Shown piece after piece: positions 31,155 to 40,304 of a DNA stretch of 64,000 nucleotides (position 1 is the stretch's first letter; each line of letters begins with the position of its first letter). This stretch comes from Blepharisma stoltei. Lineage: Eukaryota > Ciliophora > Heterotrichea > Heterotrichida > Blepharismidae. The notes under the pieces were generated by a model, which saw only the letters and a list, made by a program, of their open reading frames with translations, searched no databases and was not told the origin of the DNA. The translations under genes and the position numbers were made by a program. The stretch covers positions 372,001 to 436,000 of the forward strand of contig CAJZBQ010000038.1 in NCBI GenBank assembly GCA_914767885.1, given 5' to 3'.

Positions 31155-32231
31155 TTAGCTTAAGATTAGATACAACATGAATGATGCCAACAAAGGTAAA
31201 TGACCTTTGCTCCAGGAATCCATCTTGTAGGAAGGATTATATAGTTTAAGGGCTTCTGAGCAGTTGTCAATTGCACCAGAATGATAAAGAGCCCAGTCTG
31301 AAAAAATCGTCATCATTTCGTTATAGTAATTTTTTCCATCATCACTCACAGCATTACAGAAATAAAGAGTATCAATATCAATTGAGCTTCCATCATCTCC
31401 AGAGCAGCTTGAGTCAGAGTATTGAAACTTTGGCCAAAAAACGTCAGAAATACCTCGGACTGGCCCTAGCGAAGGGTTGCAGAAACCTATATTTGACCCA
31501 ACCCCAGCACATTGGCAAGGGGCGGTTGTATCTGTTGTGTTGTCAGAATCCCATTTATAAGTGCATGTACTCGGAACAGTGCAGTAAAAAGGTTCTTCTA
31601 ATTTTACGTTGTCGACATATATGCTGACCCTATCACATTTCCCATTTCTCACATAGTTTGATTTGCAATATTTCGCTTCATTTGAAGCTTTTCCAAAACC
31701 TAACGAAAAAAAAGATATACAGGTGTAAGTGTATTGGTTGCATCCAATACCTACTGCACATTGGCTTGAAGCCAGGCATGGCGTTCCAGTTACAAGTGAT
31801 TGAACACATAGGTTATTTGAAGAGCAGTAGTAGCTTGGCTCACAATGGTCATCTATCTTGCAGTAATGCCCTACTTTTATGCTTTTGCAATGCCCATCAT
31901 TACACTTTTTGCTAAAGCAATCATCATTACTGCAGCATTCATTATAAGTCACAAGTTCATGATTGCCTGTACAGTTGCTTTCTTTTGTTTCAGGGACATC
32001 TTCACTACAGCTGGAATCTTTCCAGGAGTTCCAGTCACCAAATTGTGCAAGATTGCTGCAAGTGTAATTTGTTGGGCATGCTTTGACCTGTATTGTTTCT
32101 CCGTCTTGATGAACACATACGTTTTCTGATAAAGAATCACTGCAGCTTACTACCTTACATGGGGCGTCCGTGTCAATTTCTAAAGACAATTTAAGTAGGC
32201 ATGAAGCGATTAAATAGAGCAATTTGGTCAT
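31155..32231 (-). CDS. Cys-rich secreted or GPI-anchored surface protein
   Basis: Encodes 358 aa. An N-terminal signal peptide (about residues 1-18) is followed by more than 30 Cys, arranged partly as EGF/Dickkopf-like pairs (CCSNDDCFSKKCNDGHC, CKIDDHCEPSYYC). There are several N-glycosylation sites and the C-terminus ends in a short hydrophobic stretch (HLPLLASFMLYLILS) preceded by small residues, suggesting a GPI anchor. Probably a cell-surface protein. Related in pattern to the gene at 38724-39958. Confidence 0.75.
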   Translation of the reverse strand: MTKLLYLIASCLLKLSLEIDTDAPCKVVSCSDSLSENVCVHQDGETIQVKACPTNYTCSNLAQFGDWNSWKDSSCSEDVPETKESNCTGNHELVTYNECCSNDDCFSKKCNDGHCKSIKVGHYCKIDDHCEPSYYCSSNNLCVQSLVTGTPCLASSQCAVGIGCNQYTYTCISFFSLGFGKASNEAKYCKSNYVRNGKCDRVSIYVDNVKLEEPFYCTVPSTCTYKWDSDNTTDTTAPCQCAGVGSNIGFCNPSLGPVRGISDVFWPKFQYSDSSCSGDDGSSIDIDTLYFCNAVSDDGKNYYNEMMTIFSDWALYHSGAIDNCSEALKLYNPSYKMDSWSKGHLPLLASFMLYLILS

Positions 32232-32322
32232 TTATGAAACTTGTAGTCAATATGATAAAATTGTTAAAAATATAAATGAGTTGATATTTTTATTTATGGA
32301 TCCAATAATTCTTATTAAAGAA

Positions 32323-33282
32323 TTAAGCACTTGCTAATCTATTTAATAATGAGTTTGCTTTATTCGGAGCAGGAGGAGAGAAAATAGGCGTAAAGCTTGA
32401 ATTTTCATAGCTAAAACATAATGAATCGATTCGACTTAAGAGATCAGAGGACTCAAAAGTCGCAGATCGGAGCTTTTCTCCATCTTTTTCATTTTTAATA
32501 GCTTTTTTTTTAATGCCAGCGTTTTTTTCCTTGGATCTGCCAAGCTTTTTAAGCGATTCTTTGCATTTTCGATTTTTTTCCACCTTAGTTTCTTCATTTT
32601 TAACTTGGCTTTGTGTATTAGCAGTATCTCGGACTGAACTATAAGGAGGAGACAGTGATAAAATTTCGTCAACGTAAAAATTGTAATCTATTATCGGCTT
32701 GCTTTTGGGAGCCAAGATTGACGAACCTAGCTCTCTTAATTTTGCATTAATTTCTTTCGGCGTGACTTCTAGCTGATTCTCATATATTGTTTGGAAACTC
32801 AAAAAATTTTGGGTGAAATTTTCAATTTTCTGGCTTAAAAATGCTTCGTAGGGTTTTATATCGTCGTTTAAGAAGGATTTTGCAGCAAATGCTGAATAGC
32901 ATATGAGATAATTAAAAGATAGTTTGGCATCAGTCCAGCCAATTTTATCCAGATAGAGTGCTCACAATGCAGTTTCTATTTCATTGAAAGCAAAATCTTG
33001 CATAGTGCCTATCAAATATCTAAGAAGCGGCTCTGCTCTGTAGTCGCCTGGAATTTCTTTTATTTGCAAAAATCTTCTCAATATCAACTCGCTTGTTTGA
33101 GTATTCCCAAAATACATAAAATCTTGATGGATATTATCATAACGATTTAGTAAAACCCTTAGCTCTTCATTTTCTTTAATCCCTGAATATGCCTCATCTT
33201 CTTTCTTAGTTTTCACTAAAGAGCTTTTTAAAAGGCAGCTAGTGAGTTTTAAAGAATCTCTATTAATTTCATCAGAAAACAT
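32323..33282 (-). CDS. Cyclin-fold-like protein, single-copy relative of the 2-8 kb family
   Basis: Encodes 319 aa with UGA read as Trp within ETALWALYLDKIGW. The core aligns with the three copies at 1796-7937: EIETALWALYLDKI with LELVLWSILIEKM, SAFAAKSFLNDDIKPY with AGLKSKMVLNDDYKPF, and FLSFQTIYENQLEVTPKEI with FRFYLDIFSDETEVTIKDL. The order resembles the cyclin box of Cables-type proteins (helix, xCAxxxLAAK-like helix, FEFxxLxxLxFxLxxP-like helix). The C-terminal third is Lys/Ser-rich and likely disordered. The function is not known; the cyclin link is inference. Confidence 0.65.
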
Positions 33283-33625
33283 TTATTATAAACACCTGAT
33301 TAATACTGTTAAACGCAGAACTTTTAAGTAAGAAAAATTATAAATCAATGTCAGTGAAGACACCACTTGTTATTAATAAATTTACTCTTATTTTTTTAAT
33401 TCAATTTTTAAAACAATAAACACAAGAAACTTGTAGAAACAATTTTCTGAATCAAACTCGGCAATTTAGATACTATTAATATAAAAATAGGTTTTAATAT
33501 AATTGGAGGCTGAATTTTAAATTTAATTCTCAGATAAGCATAATTTTATTGGAAAATTCAAGAATAAATAAAAAGGTCAATGATAATTAAACGCCTTAAA
33601 TTTAACAATATTATAATAAGCAAAG
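33283..33625. other. AT-rich intergenic, nothing recognised
   Basis: Spacer between two minus-strand genes; no ORF or RNA gene seen. Confidence 0.5.
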
Positions 33626-36238
33626 CTAAATTATATTGCATATCGATTTCGATGAAGCTTTTATAGGAACAATATGTGCATCAAAATATGGGAAATTCAA
33701 TGGAAGCTGGGAACTTAAATTCGAAACAATTCGCTTTATTGAGTCCGCATTGCTTTTCATAAAAGGGAAAATTTTGGTTTTCTCCGCATAATATTTTATC
33801 CACTCCTCAATTTCTTTCATTAGTTGACATATTCTTGCTTGCGAAACGGCTGGATATGATTTTGGGTCACACATGAAATGGTTGAATTTTAATTGAACTC
33901 TGATATGCTTGCCTTTCACCCTTACAAGAGGCCGAATTTCTCGGATTGGCTCACATTCTACATATAAATGCAAGTTAAAACCGTTATAAGTAAAATAAAC
34001 ATAATAGCTTGAAGTAATCCCAATCCCTACAACATCTTTGGACCCAAATCTAGGCCCATGCTCAATCACTTCACCATCCATAAGTATATCTCCAGTATCT
34101 CCACAATACTCAACCCCAGTTCCTTCTAGCCCAACTTTTATATTCCCTGTAAGCCCTGCCCTTTGCACATATACTTCATAATAAAAAATAGTGACAGGCC
34201 TAATATCATCATTAAACACATTTATTTCAGCCACACTTGTAATACTTATTTCTTTAGACTCTTTTTCCGTATGATAAATATGGTTTTCATGTTCCACTCC
34301 TCCTGTCGCAAACAGCTCAATTTGTTTTTCTTCCCTTAAATCACTTAATACAGCTGATGTAAATGCTGAGGGATGCGCACTCGCACAAGCACAAGTTGCT
34401 TTAGGGTTTAATGTGTATATCAAAAACTGCAAACTATGGCTTTGAGAACTAGAATGAAATCTTGAACATGCTGGGCAAAAGTTCATATTGCAGCGGGTGC
34501 ATTTTGTGAGAAATGGAATAGTATTATATGAATGAGATTTAGTGAAAAGCTTGCAGCATTCCCCACTACGATTGATTTCATGCTCATGCTTGCATTTGAA
34601 TAAAACCTCATATATGATTTCTAAAGCAATGCTTAAAGATTCATTAAATTCTTGGCTGACTGTGCTCGTTTTGACCATACGGCTCATGAGTTCTTGGATT
34701 TGATCTAATATAATTTCAGGACGCTGCCTTTTGAAATGGATAGGAATTGCAGAAAGGGCAAGGATTTCCTCGAAATCGTTCCCAATAACACGGTAATCTC
34801 GGAATATTTTTATTCTCTTGATGTTTGCTCTGCCACAGAAAGGCAGCATGACAGTTAAATCAGATGATTCGTTGAGATATCGAGGATAAAGGAGGTCGTT
34901 GATGATTCTCTTTTGTTTTGCTATAATTAAAGCAGTTAGTGTATTGTTTTTGCATAGCAGAGATAAGTACCTGATAATTTCTTTTCTTAACTTGGCGTTT
35001 GTAAAGTCAAGCTTAATATAAAATAGTCTATATAGTCCTAAAGGCCCTGACTCAGCCCTAATCCAAGCGTTATTTTTCATTAGCTCATTTAAGGCTACCA
35101 GTGCATTTACTAAAAATTCTTTATTTTCTTCATAAAATTTGTAGTGAGTTGCAACTTTAATAACAGTCCTTGTAACATCAAAACAGTTAGGCATTGTACT
35201 CAAAATTTTAGGAACTCCGCAATCTTTTGCAAAAAGCTGCTCAAAGCCTCTTTTCCTTATATGTTTATCTTTAAAATAAAAACTAGATATCAGTGCTTTC
35301 GAATCAAGCTCGCTCAAATCTAAAGAATCCCTCTCAGTCTCTTTAAATAGATAAAGCCACGTTTTGAAGAGTCTTGAAAACAAGTGATCGACTGCTTTCA
35401 TTGTATATGTTCTATCAGTTACAAGTTCAGCTATAAACTCACTGAGAGATGGGATATAGTTTTCAGCGAGGATCATTTTGGTCACTTCGTCTTTATCTGA
35501 TGTCATAAAATGAGGCATTTCGTCCATTACTGTCCTGGTAACTGCTGCATATAAGCAGACGCCAACTCCTCATAAGTCTACAATGTTTTTATCATCAAAT
35601 GGAAAGATGTCAGGATTTAAAGGAAAAGCGGTGCTTAAAGACCTAGCATTTATCATATCAAGCTTTAAATCAATTCCATAGCCATTCAGTGTATAAACTG
35701 GCCTGATAGGACTTTGCGAAATTTCAATATAAAGATTGTCAGGAGAGATATTCCCAATTACCATGCCCATTCTTCTTGCGCTGGCAACTTGGCTTATTAA
35801 CTCTTCTGCAGCTCTTATTATGACTTCCTGGCACAAATTAGAAGTTTCTCTAATAACTTTAGGAATCTCCACATTATTTTTATGAACTAAAAATTCATCA
35901 AGACTCATTGAATTCTTCAATTCTGTCATCAAATAAAATTTATCAAGTTCTCTAGCACAAGTTTTAGCTACGCCAGAGAGATAATGTACGAGGGTTGCCA
36001 TTTCGAAATATCTTTTCTCATATATTTGTGCTTCTATGCTTGAAGAAGTGATCACTTGTATATCAAATTCAGTTCCTTTTTCATTTACTCCAAGGAATTG
36101 GGTTTCATTTATTTGTTTTTCTATTCAAAAATGTTCATGGCTGAGGCTTAAATGATATGGCTGTGATAGAGGGAGGTAAGCTCTCTTTTTAAGCTCATAA
36201 ACTGCATCAAAGTAATTCAATATAGAAACGCTATCCAT
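33626..36238 (-). CDS. Pseudokinase-SPRY protein with Cys/His cluster, 870 aa
   Basis: One continuous frame from ATG at 36238, with UGA read as Trp in EHFWIEK and VDLWGVGV. Residues about 60-270 look like a protein-kinase C-lobe (MGMVIGNISPDNLYI in place of the HRD loop, IVDLWGVGVCLYAAVT like helix F). The catalytic Asp and metal motif are not evident, so it is probably a pseudokinase. A helical armadillo-like middle follows. A zinc-binding-looking cluster (CKHEHEINRSGECCK ... CTRCNMNFCPACSRFH) is next. A SPRY/B30.2-like domain (FYYEVYV, IKVGLEGTG, GDVVGIGI-like VVGIGITSSYYVYFTYNG) is near the C-terminus. The combination suggests a ubiquitin-pathway or signalling scaffold. Confidence 0.7.
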
Positions 36239-36363
36239 TTAATACAAATTACATTATTCTAAAGAAAATAGTTATACTGTGATAAATGATTATTTATTTA
36301 TAAGAATTTTCAATATAAATATATGTAGAAAAATCGATTCTCCATTGATTTAGACAAATATAT

Positions 36364-37254
36364 TTATTTCTGCAGAGGGATTCCTTTGTATTTTCTCTTG
36401 AAAACCAATGACTTGATCCACAGCAAAGAGTATCCAATGAGAATTGCTGGAATCCAGCCAGCCATCAGATCTGAAGCTGTGTTGCCGTTATTGTCTGCTT
36501 CATCTGCGCATAGGAAAAGCCAGGCTTGCCCGCACAAAAGTCCTACTTTCAAGCTTGCTATATGAAGCTCATTATAGCACTCAAAAATAACTATATAAGC
36601 TATCAAGACGCAAGTAAGTAGAATTCCTACCCAAGGCAGCCTAATAGGAGCTAGTAAATAAATAATTCCGACTAATAATATTCTATCGAATCCAAAGAAA
36701 TAGCATTCATCTCCCCAACGCTTTTCTACTCCGTTTCTCTCTGATTTCAGTGCTGGTAGCACAACAGCAGATATAAAGAAAGCGAATGAAGAAAACACAA
36801 ACCCAACCTCTATCAATGCCATTTGTTTTTTGCCCCAGCAACTAACAGAGTGATAAGAATCAATGTCATGGGAATTGCAATACTGGACTTCAGCCAAAGC
36901 CCCAATCATAGGGACAAAGCCTATTCCATAAATTATGTACTCCACAAACCAAATGAGATACCTTAAAGGAGACTCCGATTTATTTGCTTCATGAATTTTT
37001 TTGCTGAAAGCAATGTAAATTGCAAAAGTGAGGAACGACACTATGCAGCTGATTATATAAATTGCAAAAAATGAATCACCTGTAAAACGAAGGGCAATGG
37101 ATTTGAGGCCGTCAAATGCAGATCTTGCTGAAGAGTTTCAGTCGTCTGCATCAGGTTTTGTTGCTTTTTTGATATATGACATAAGTTGAAGGTGCTCAAA
37201 TAGCATGATTGCTGAGACACCTGCCAAACAAAGGTATCGTAAGCCTTTGCTCAT
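36364..37254 (-). CDS. Multi-pass membrane protein, 296 aa
   Basis: Start at 37254 (MSKGLRYLC); UGA read as Trp in DADDWNSS. About seven hydrophobic segments spread over the length, with the pattern YLIWFVEYIIYGIGFVPMI, then a short Cys-containing loop (EVQYCN, VSCWGKK), then further TMs. The loop with paired Cys between TMs is reminiscent of the N-terminal membrane part of ciliate TmcB-like proteins, but no PAS domain follows. Function unknown. Confidence 0.7.
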
Positions 37255-37446
37255 ATTTTAATTAATTGGTGACTTAATTTTGTTGCTTTAAATTAAAATA
37301 AACAATATGAATATGAAAATAATTATAAATCAGCATAAGCCCAAAAAGTTTGAAAATCCTAGTTTTGGTCCTCAGTTTGCCTAAATTTTTAATTAGGTCT
37401 GCAGATAATTCAGAAAAATTTTCTGAGAACAATTTATATTTGTAAT

Positions 37447-37749
37447 ATGAACAGAGATATATTGTACGATCTAACTGAAAATGACTTAAAACAAAATGAA
37501 CAGAGGCTTCTTCTTGCAGTTGAAGAGCTAAATGACTTACTATTCGACTTGGAGCAAGAGAAACAAGAACTAATAAGCACAAGAGACATGCTGATGGAAA
37601 CCTTAAAAGAAATAGAACCGAAGCCAGAAAATATCATGAATAAAGTCAAAAATTTAGCAATGGGGGTATGGAATAATCTGGTTGATGGGAAAAGTGTTCA
37701 CAGCCAAGATAGAGAAGAATGGGAAAAGATCATGAAAGAAATGGGATAG
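37447..37749 (+). CDS. Small coiled-coil protein, 100 aa
   Basis: Residues about 10-62 form a heptad-rich coiled coil (ENDLKQNEQRLLLAVEELND). The C-terminus is amphipathic (NIMNKVKNLAMGVWNNLV). A short, acidic, probably structural protein or tether. No family recognised. Confidence 0.6.
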   Translation: MNRDILYDLTENDLKQNEQRLLLAVEELNDLLFDLEQEKQELISTRDMLMETLKEIEPKPENIMNKVKNLAMGVWNNLVDGKSVHSQDREEWEKIMKEMG

Positions 37750-37773
37750 TTAGTTATCATTAATTCTAATAAA

Positions 37774-38625
37774 ATGAGTCAGGATATTTTTAAAGTTGAT
37801 GAAAACGGCCATGGACATCAAGATTCTTTGAGGGGAAGCTCAAAGGAAATAGAAGAAAGGTCAAACAGTCGCAGTTCTCATGTATCTATAGAAAATGGGG
37901 ATCAGAACCATGAAGATGTGAATGTGGAATTTGAGCCTGACCAAGAAGAAATTGCTAAAATAACCAGAAAAAGTGAAATGGACCCAAATTATATCCTTCA
38001 TATGGTTCCGCTATACTGCTGATGATATGGAGTACTGTTTTTGCTTTTTATTACTATGTGTCTTATTCTGGGATGCATGGGAACTTCAAGGTGGATTTAT
38101 CAAGGAAAAGATGACACAAAATGGAGAGGAGGAATGCTTAAATGTGGAGGGTGCAGTGGTCCTTGGGAAGATAATTATTATTCGACTATTGCAACTGAGT
38201 GCTGCGATGATAACGATTATACAGGATTCTGTACAACTTTTAAGCATTTAAGAGATGCTGGAATCGGATTTGCAGTATTTGAAGCTGTGACATTGGCTCT
38301 CTTAACTTGTTGACTACTGAAGGTTTACATACTTATTAGGGGCTTTTATTTTCTAAGTGATAAAGTCTCAATAATTATAGCATCTTCCACACTTGCTTCC
38401 CACACAATTGCTCTTGGGATATGATACGGAGTAACAGAAGCTGGATTTAGTAGCTGCGATGATATTACTACAATAGCAGATGATTATGACATTTGTGCAA
38501 GTCATGGACCGATTCTGATTATAGTGAATGAGCTTCTTTTTGCTATTATTCTTGGAATATTTATTCTTTTGCTCAAAAAAAGATATCAAGCTAAAGAAAT
38601 TAAAAGAGACATCGAGCTTACATAA
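37774..38625 (+). CDS. Four-TM membrane protein, 283 aa
   Basis: Continuous from ATG at 37774 to TAA at 38623-38625, with two consecutive UGA codons at 38021-38026 and more at later positions read as Trp. The N-terminal 80 residues are acidic and disordered. Four hydrophobic segments follow, at about 38027-38085, 38255-38345, 38355-38420 and 38515-38580. A Cys-rich loop between TM1 and TM2 (CGGCSGPW, ECCDDNDYTGFC) suggests disulphides. The layout is similar to 23664-24999. Annotation with the standard code would break this gene into fragments. Confidence 0.75.
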
Positions 38626-38723
38626 AACCCAAAAATTATAATATTTTACTACACTAAACCATTTTAAGCATTCACACTCATTTAAGTAAATTCGTCTAAA
38701 GTAATTTCTAAACAATAAGAAAT

Positions 38724-39958
38724 ATGGGTGTGGAGCGATTTTCTTTTCTTTTGCTTTTTATTTCAGCTATATCAGCAAGTCCTTTATTCCTTGGGAGTTC
38801 ACCAAATCCTAACTGTCCTGCTTACACTTGCAAGACTTCAAGCCAGCAATTTGTGAATAGCACATGCATATATTTTACTCCAACAGCTAGTACTCCTACA
38901 TATTATGTTAGTCCATGCAGCTCTGTCAAGCTTCCTTATTGTCTACCTTCAACCAACAATAACTCTACATGTCAAGCAGCTACCCCAACACCTCCAGTGG
39001 CTCTATGTCAAATGACAGTTTATTTTTATAGTGACATTTTATTGAAGTTCATTTGGTCGAAATTTGACTTTTTTTCGGTCAAATGTCTCACTATCAAAAA
39101 ATTTTCAACCAAATGTACTTCGGTAAAAATGCAAATTATTAGAAGTGAACGATCATTGGACTTCCGCCCCTTCCAGTTAATGCATGGCCTGGTGAAAAAT
39201 GTTCATCCTCTTCAGATTGCAGTTCTCATGCAAGCAGAGGCTGCATTAATAACGTTTGTGTAGGAGGAAGCCAAGGAGACACTTGTAGCGTGAACGACGA
39301 CTGTAATCCTAACTATCGTTGCCTTGGAGGAATTTGCCAAGCTCAAATCCCTGTTGGAGGAACAGGATGCGTGAATGATTATGATTGTGTAAATGGAGCA
39401 GGCTGCAATATTGCTAAAACTTCATCAGAAAGCATATGCTATCCCTATTTCTCTATTAATCAGCATTTGCCTGTCAGCTCTTGTTCATCCAATAACCTAT
39501 CAATGCTATGCAACTCAGGACTTTGCATGGCAAATAATGAAGGCTATGAATGCATGGCCCCTGTAAAATCAAGCAGGCTACCTATGAGTTGTCAAGTTGA
39601 CGGAGACTGTATGTCGACAAGAGATGACTATTTCCCGACTGGATATTTAACTGGAACTTGCTATTGTGGATACAATGCTAACTCTGCAAGCTATTGCTCA
39701 ATCTTTGCTGGCGATAAGCCTTACTTGGAATATATTAATTATTTCAAAAATTGGCTGCAGTCTACTTATATCAAGAAGTGCAATACCATGAGAAGATTTA
39801 CTGCTTCCTGCATGAAGGACTGGTGGACGACAAAGGAGTACAATTTATACATGTACTACTCTTTGAACGCTGATTATTATCCTCTAACCGTCAGTGGAGA
39901 ATCTTGTGTGCAGCAAGTTTATCTGCCTCAGTGGTGGGCTGCAAGAAATGCGGTCTAA
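38724..39958 (+). CDS. Cys-rich secreted or surface protein with one IES
   Basis: Signal peptide at residues 1-18 (MGVERFSFLLLFISAISAS), then paired-Cys repeats (CSVNDDCNPNYRCLGGIC, CVNDYDCVNGAGC) of EGF or Dickkopf type, as in 31155-32231. The frame is broken by a TAG at 39140-39142. A TA-bounded excision ending at TA 39178-39179 and beginning at TA 39029-39030 (149 bp) or TA 38981-38982 (197 bp) restores it into NAWPGEKCSSSSDC; both keep phase. Product is about 345-361 aa. No evident C-terminal anchor. Probably an extracellular or surface protein. Confidence 0.75.
39029..39179. other. IES in Cys-rich gene (about 149 bp; left boundary ambiguous)
   Basis: Contains a hairpin at 39027-39098: ATAGTGACATTT with AAATGTCTCACTAT. 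The right boundary must lie after the TAG at 39140, and TA 39178-39179 is the only choice in phase before NAWPGEK. The left TA is 39029-39030 or, less AT-rich, 38981-38982. Confidence 0.7.
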
Positions 39959-40304
39959 ATAATTAAATTATTTTAATCAAAAATATGATAGTCATAATAA
40001 GGTAATTAAATATAATTGAAAAGCTATTATACCTTCAGAACAGGTATGGCTCGATCTGATACTCGCCATCCCTCCCCCTGACGCTTTAAGTTTGAACGAA
40101 ATTGCTAATTCAAAATGGCAAGTCCCTCACTAAGGATTTGACAAGTCAAATTCAATTTGTTGATTTCAATAAAGCTGAAACCGTCAAAGGATGGGGGGAG
40201 GGGAGGGGGGTTCTCAGGTCGATCTAAAACCGTGCTCTCACGGTATATTTAGTTGATAAACATAATTTTTAACTTAAATAAATCATGCTAATTTTAATAA
40301 ATAA
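39959..40304. other. Intergenic with a TA-bounded inverted-repeat element (about 40030-40247)
   Basis: The left end TATACCTTCAGAACAGG and the right end, read on the minus strand, TATACCGTGAGAGCACGG are imperfect inverted repeats. Both continue inward through CTCGATC/TAGATCGA-like blocks and a pyrimidine run (CCATCCCTCCCCCTGACG left, CGTCAAAGGATGGGGGGAGG right). About 216 bp, no ORF. An IES/MITE-like element outside genes. Confidence 0.65.

Noticed and set aside
31271-32129. Several plus-strand ORFs opposite the Cys-rich gene
   Set aside because: They are antisense shadows of the 31155-32231 gene.
38724-39289. Cys-rich gene as two separate genes
   Set aside because: A TA-bounded excision restores one frame with continuous paired-Cys repeats and a signal peptide; the downstream part alone would lack a signal peptide.
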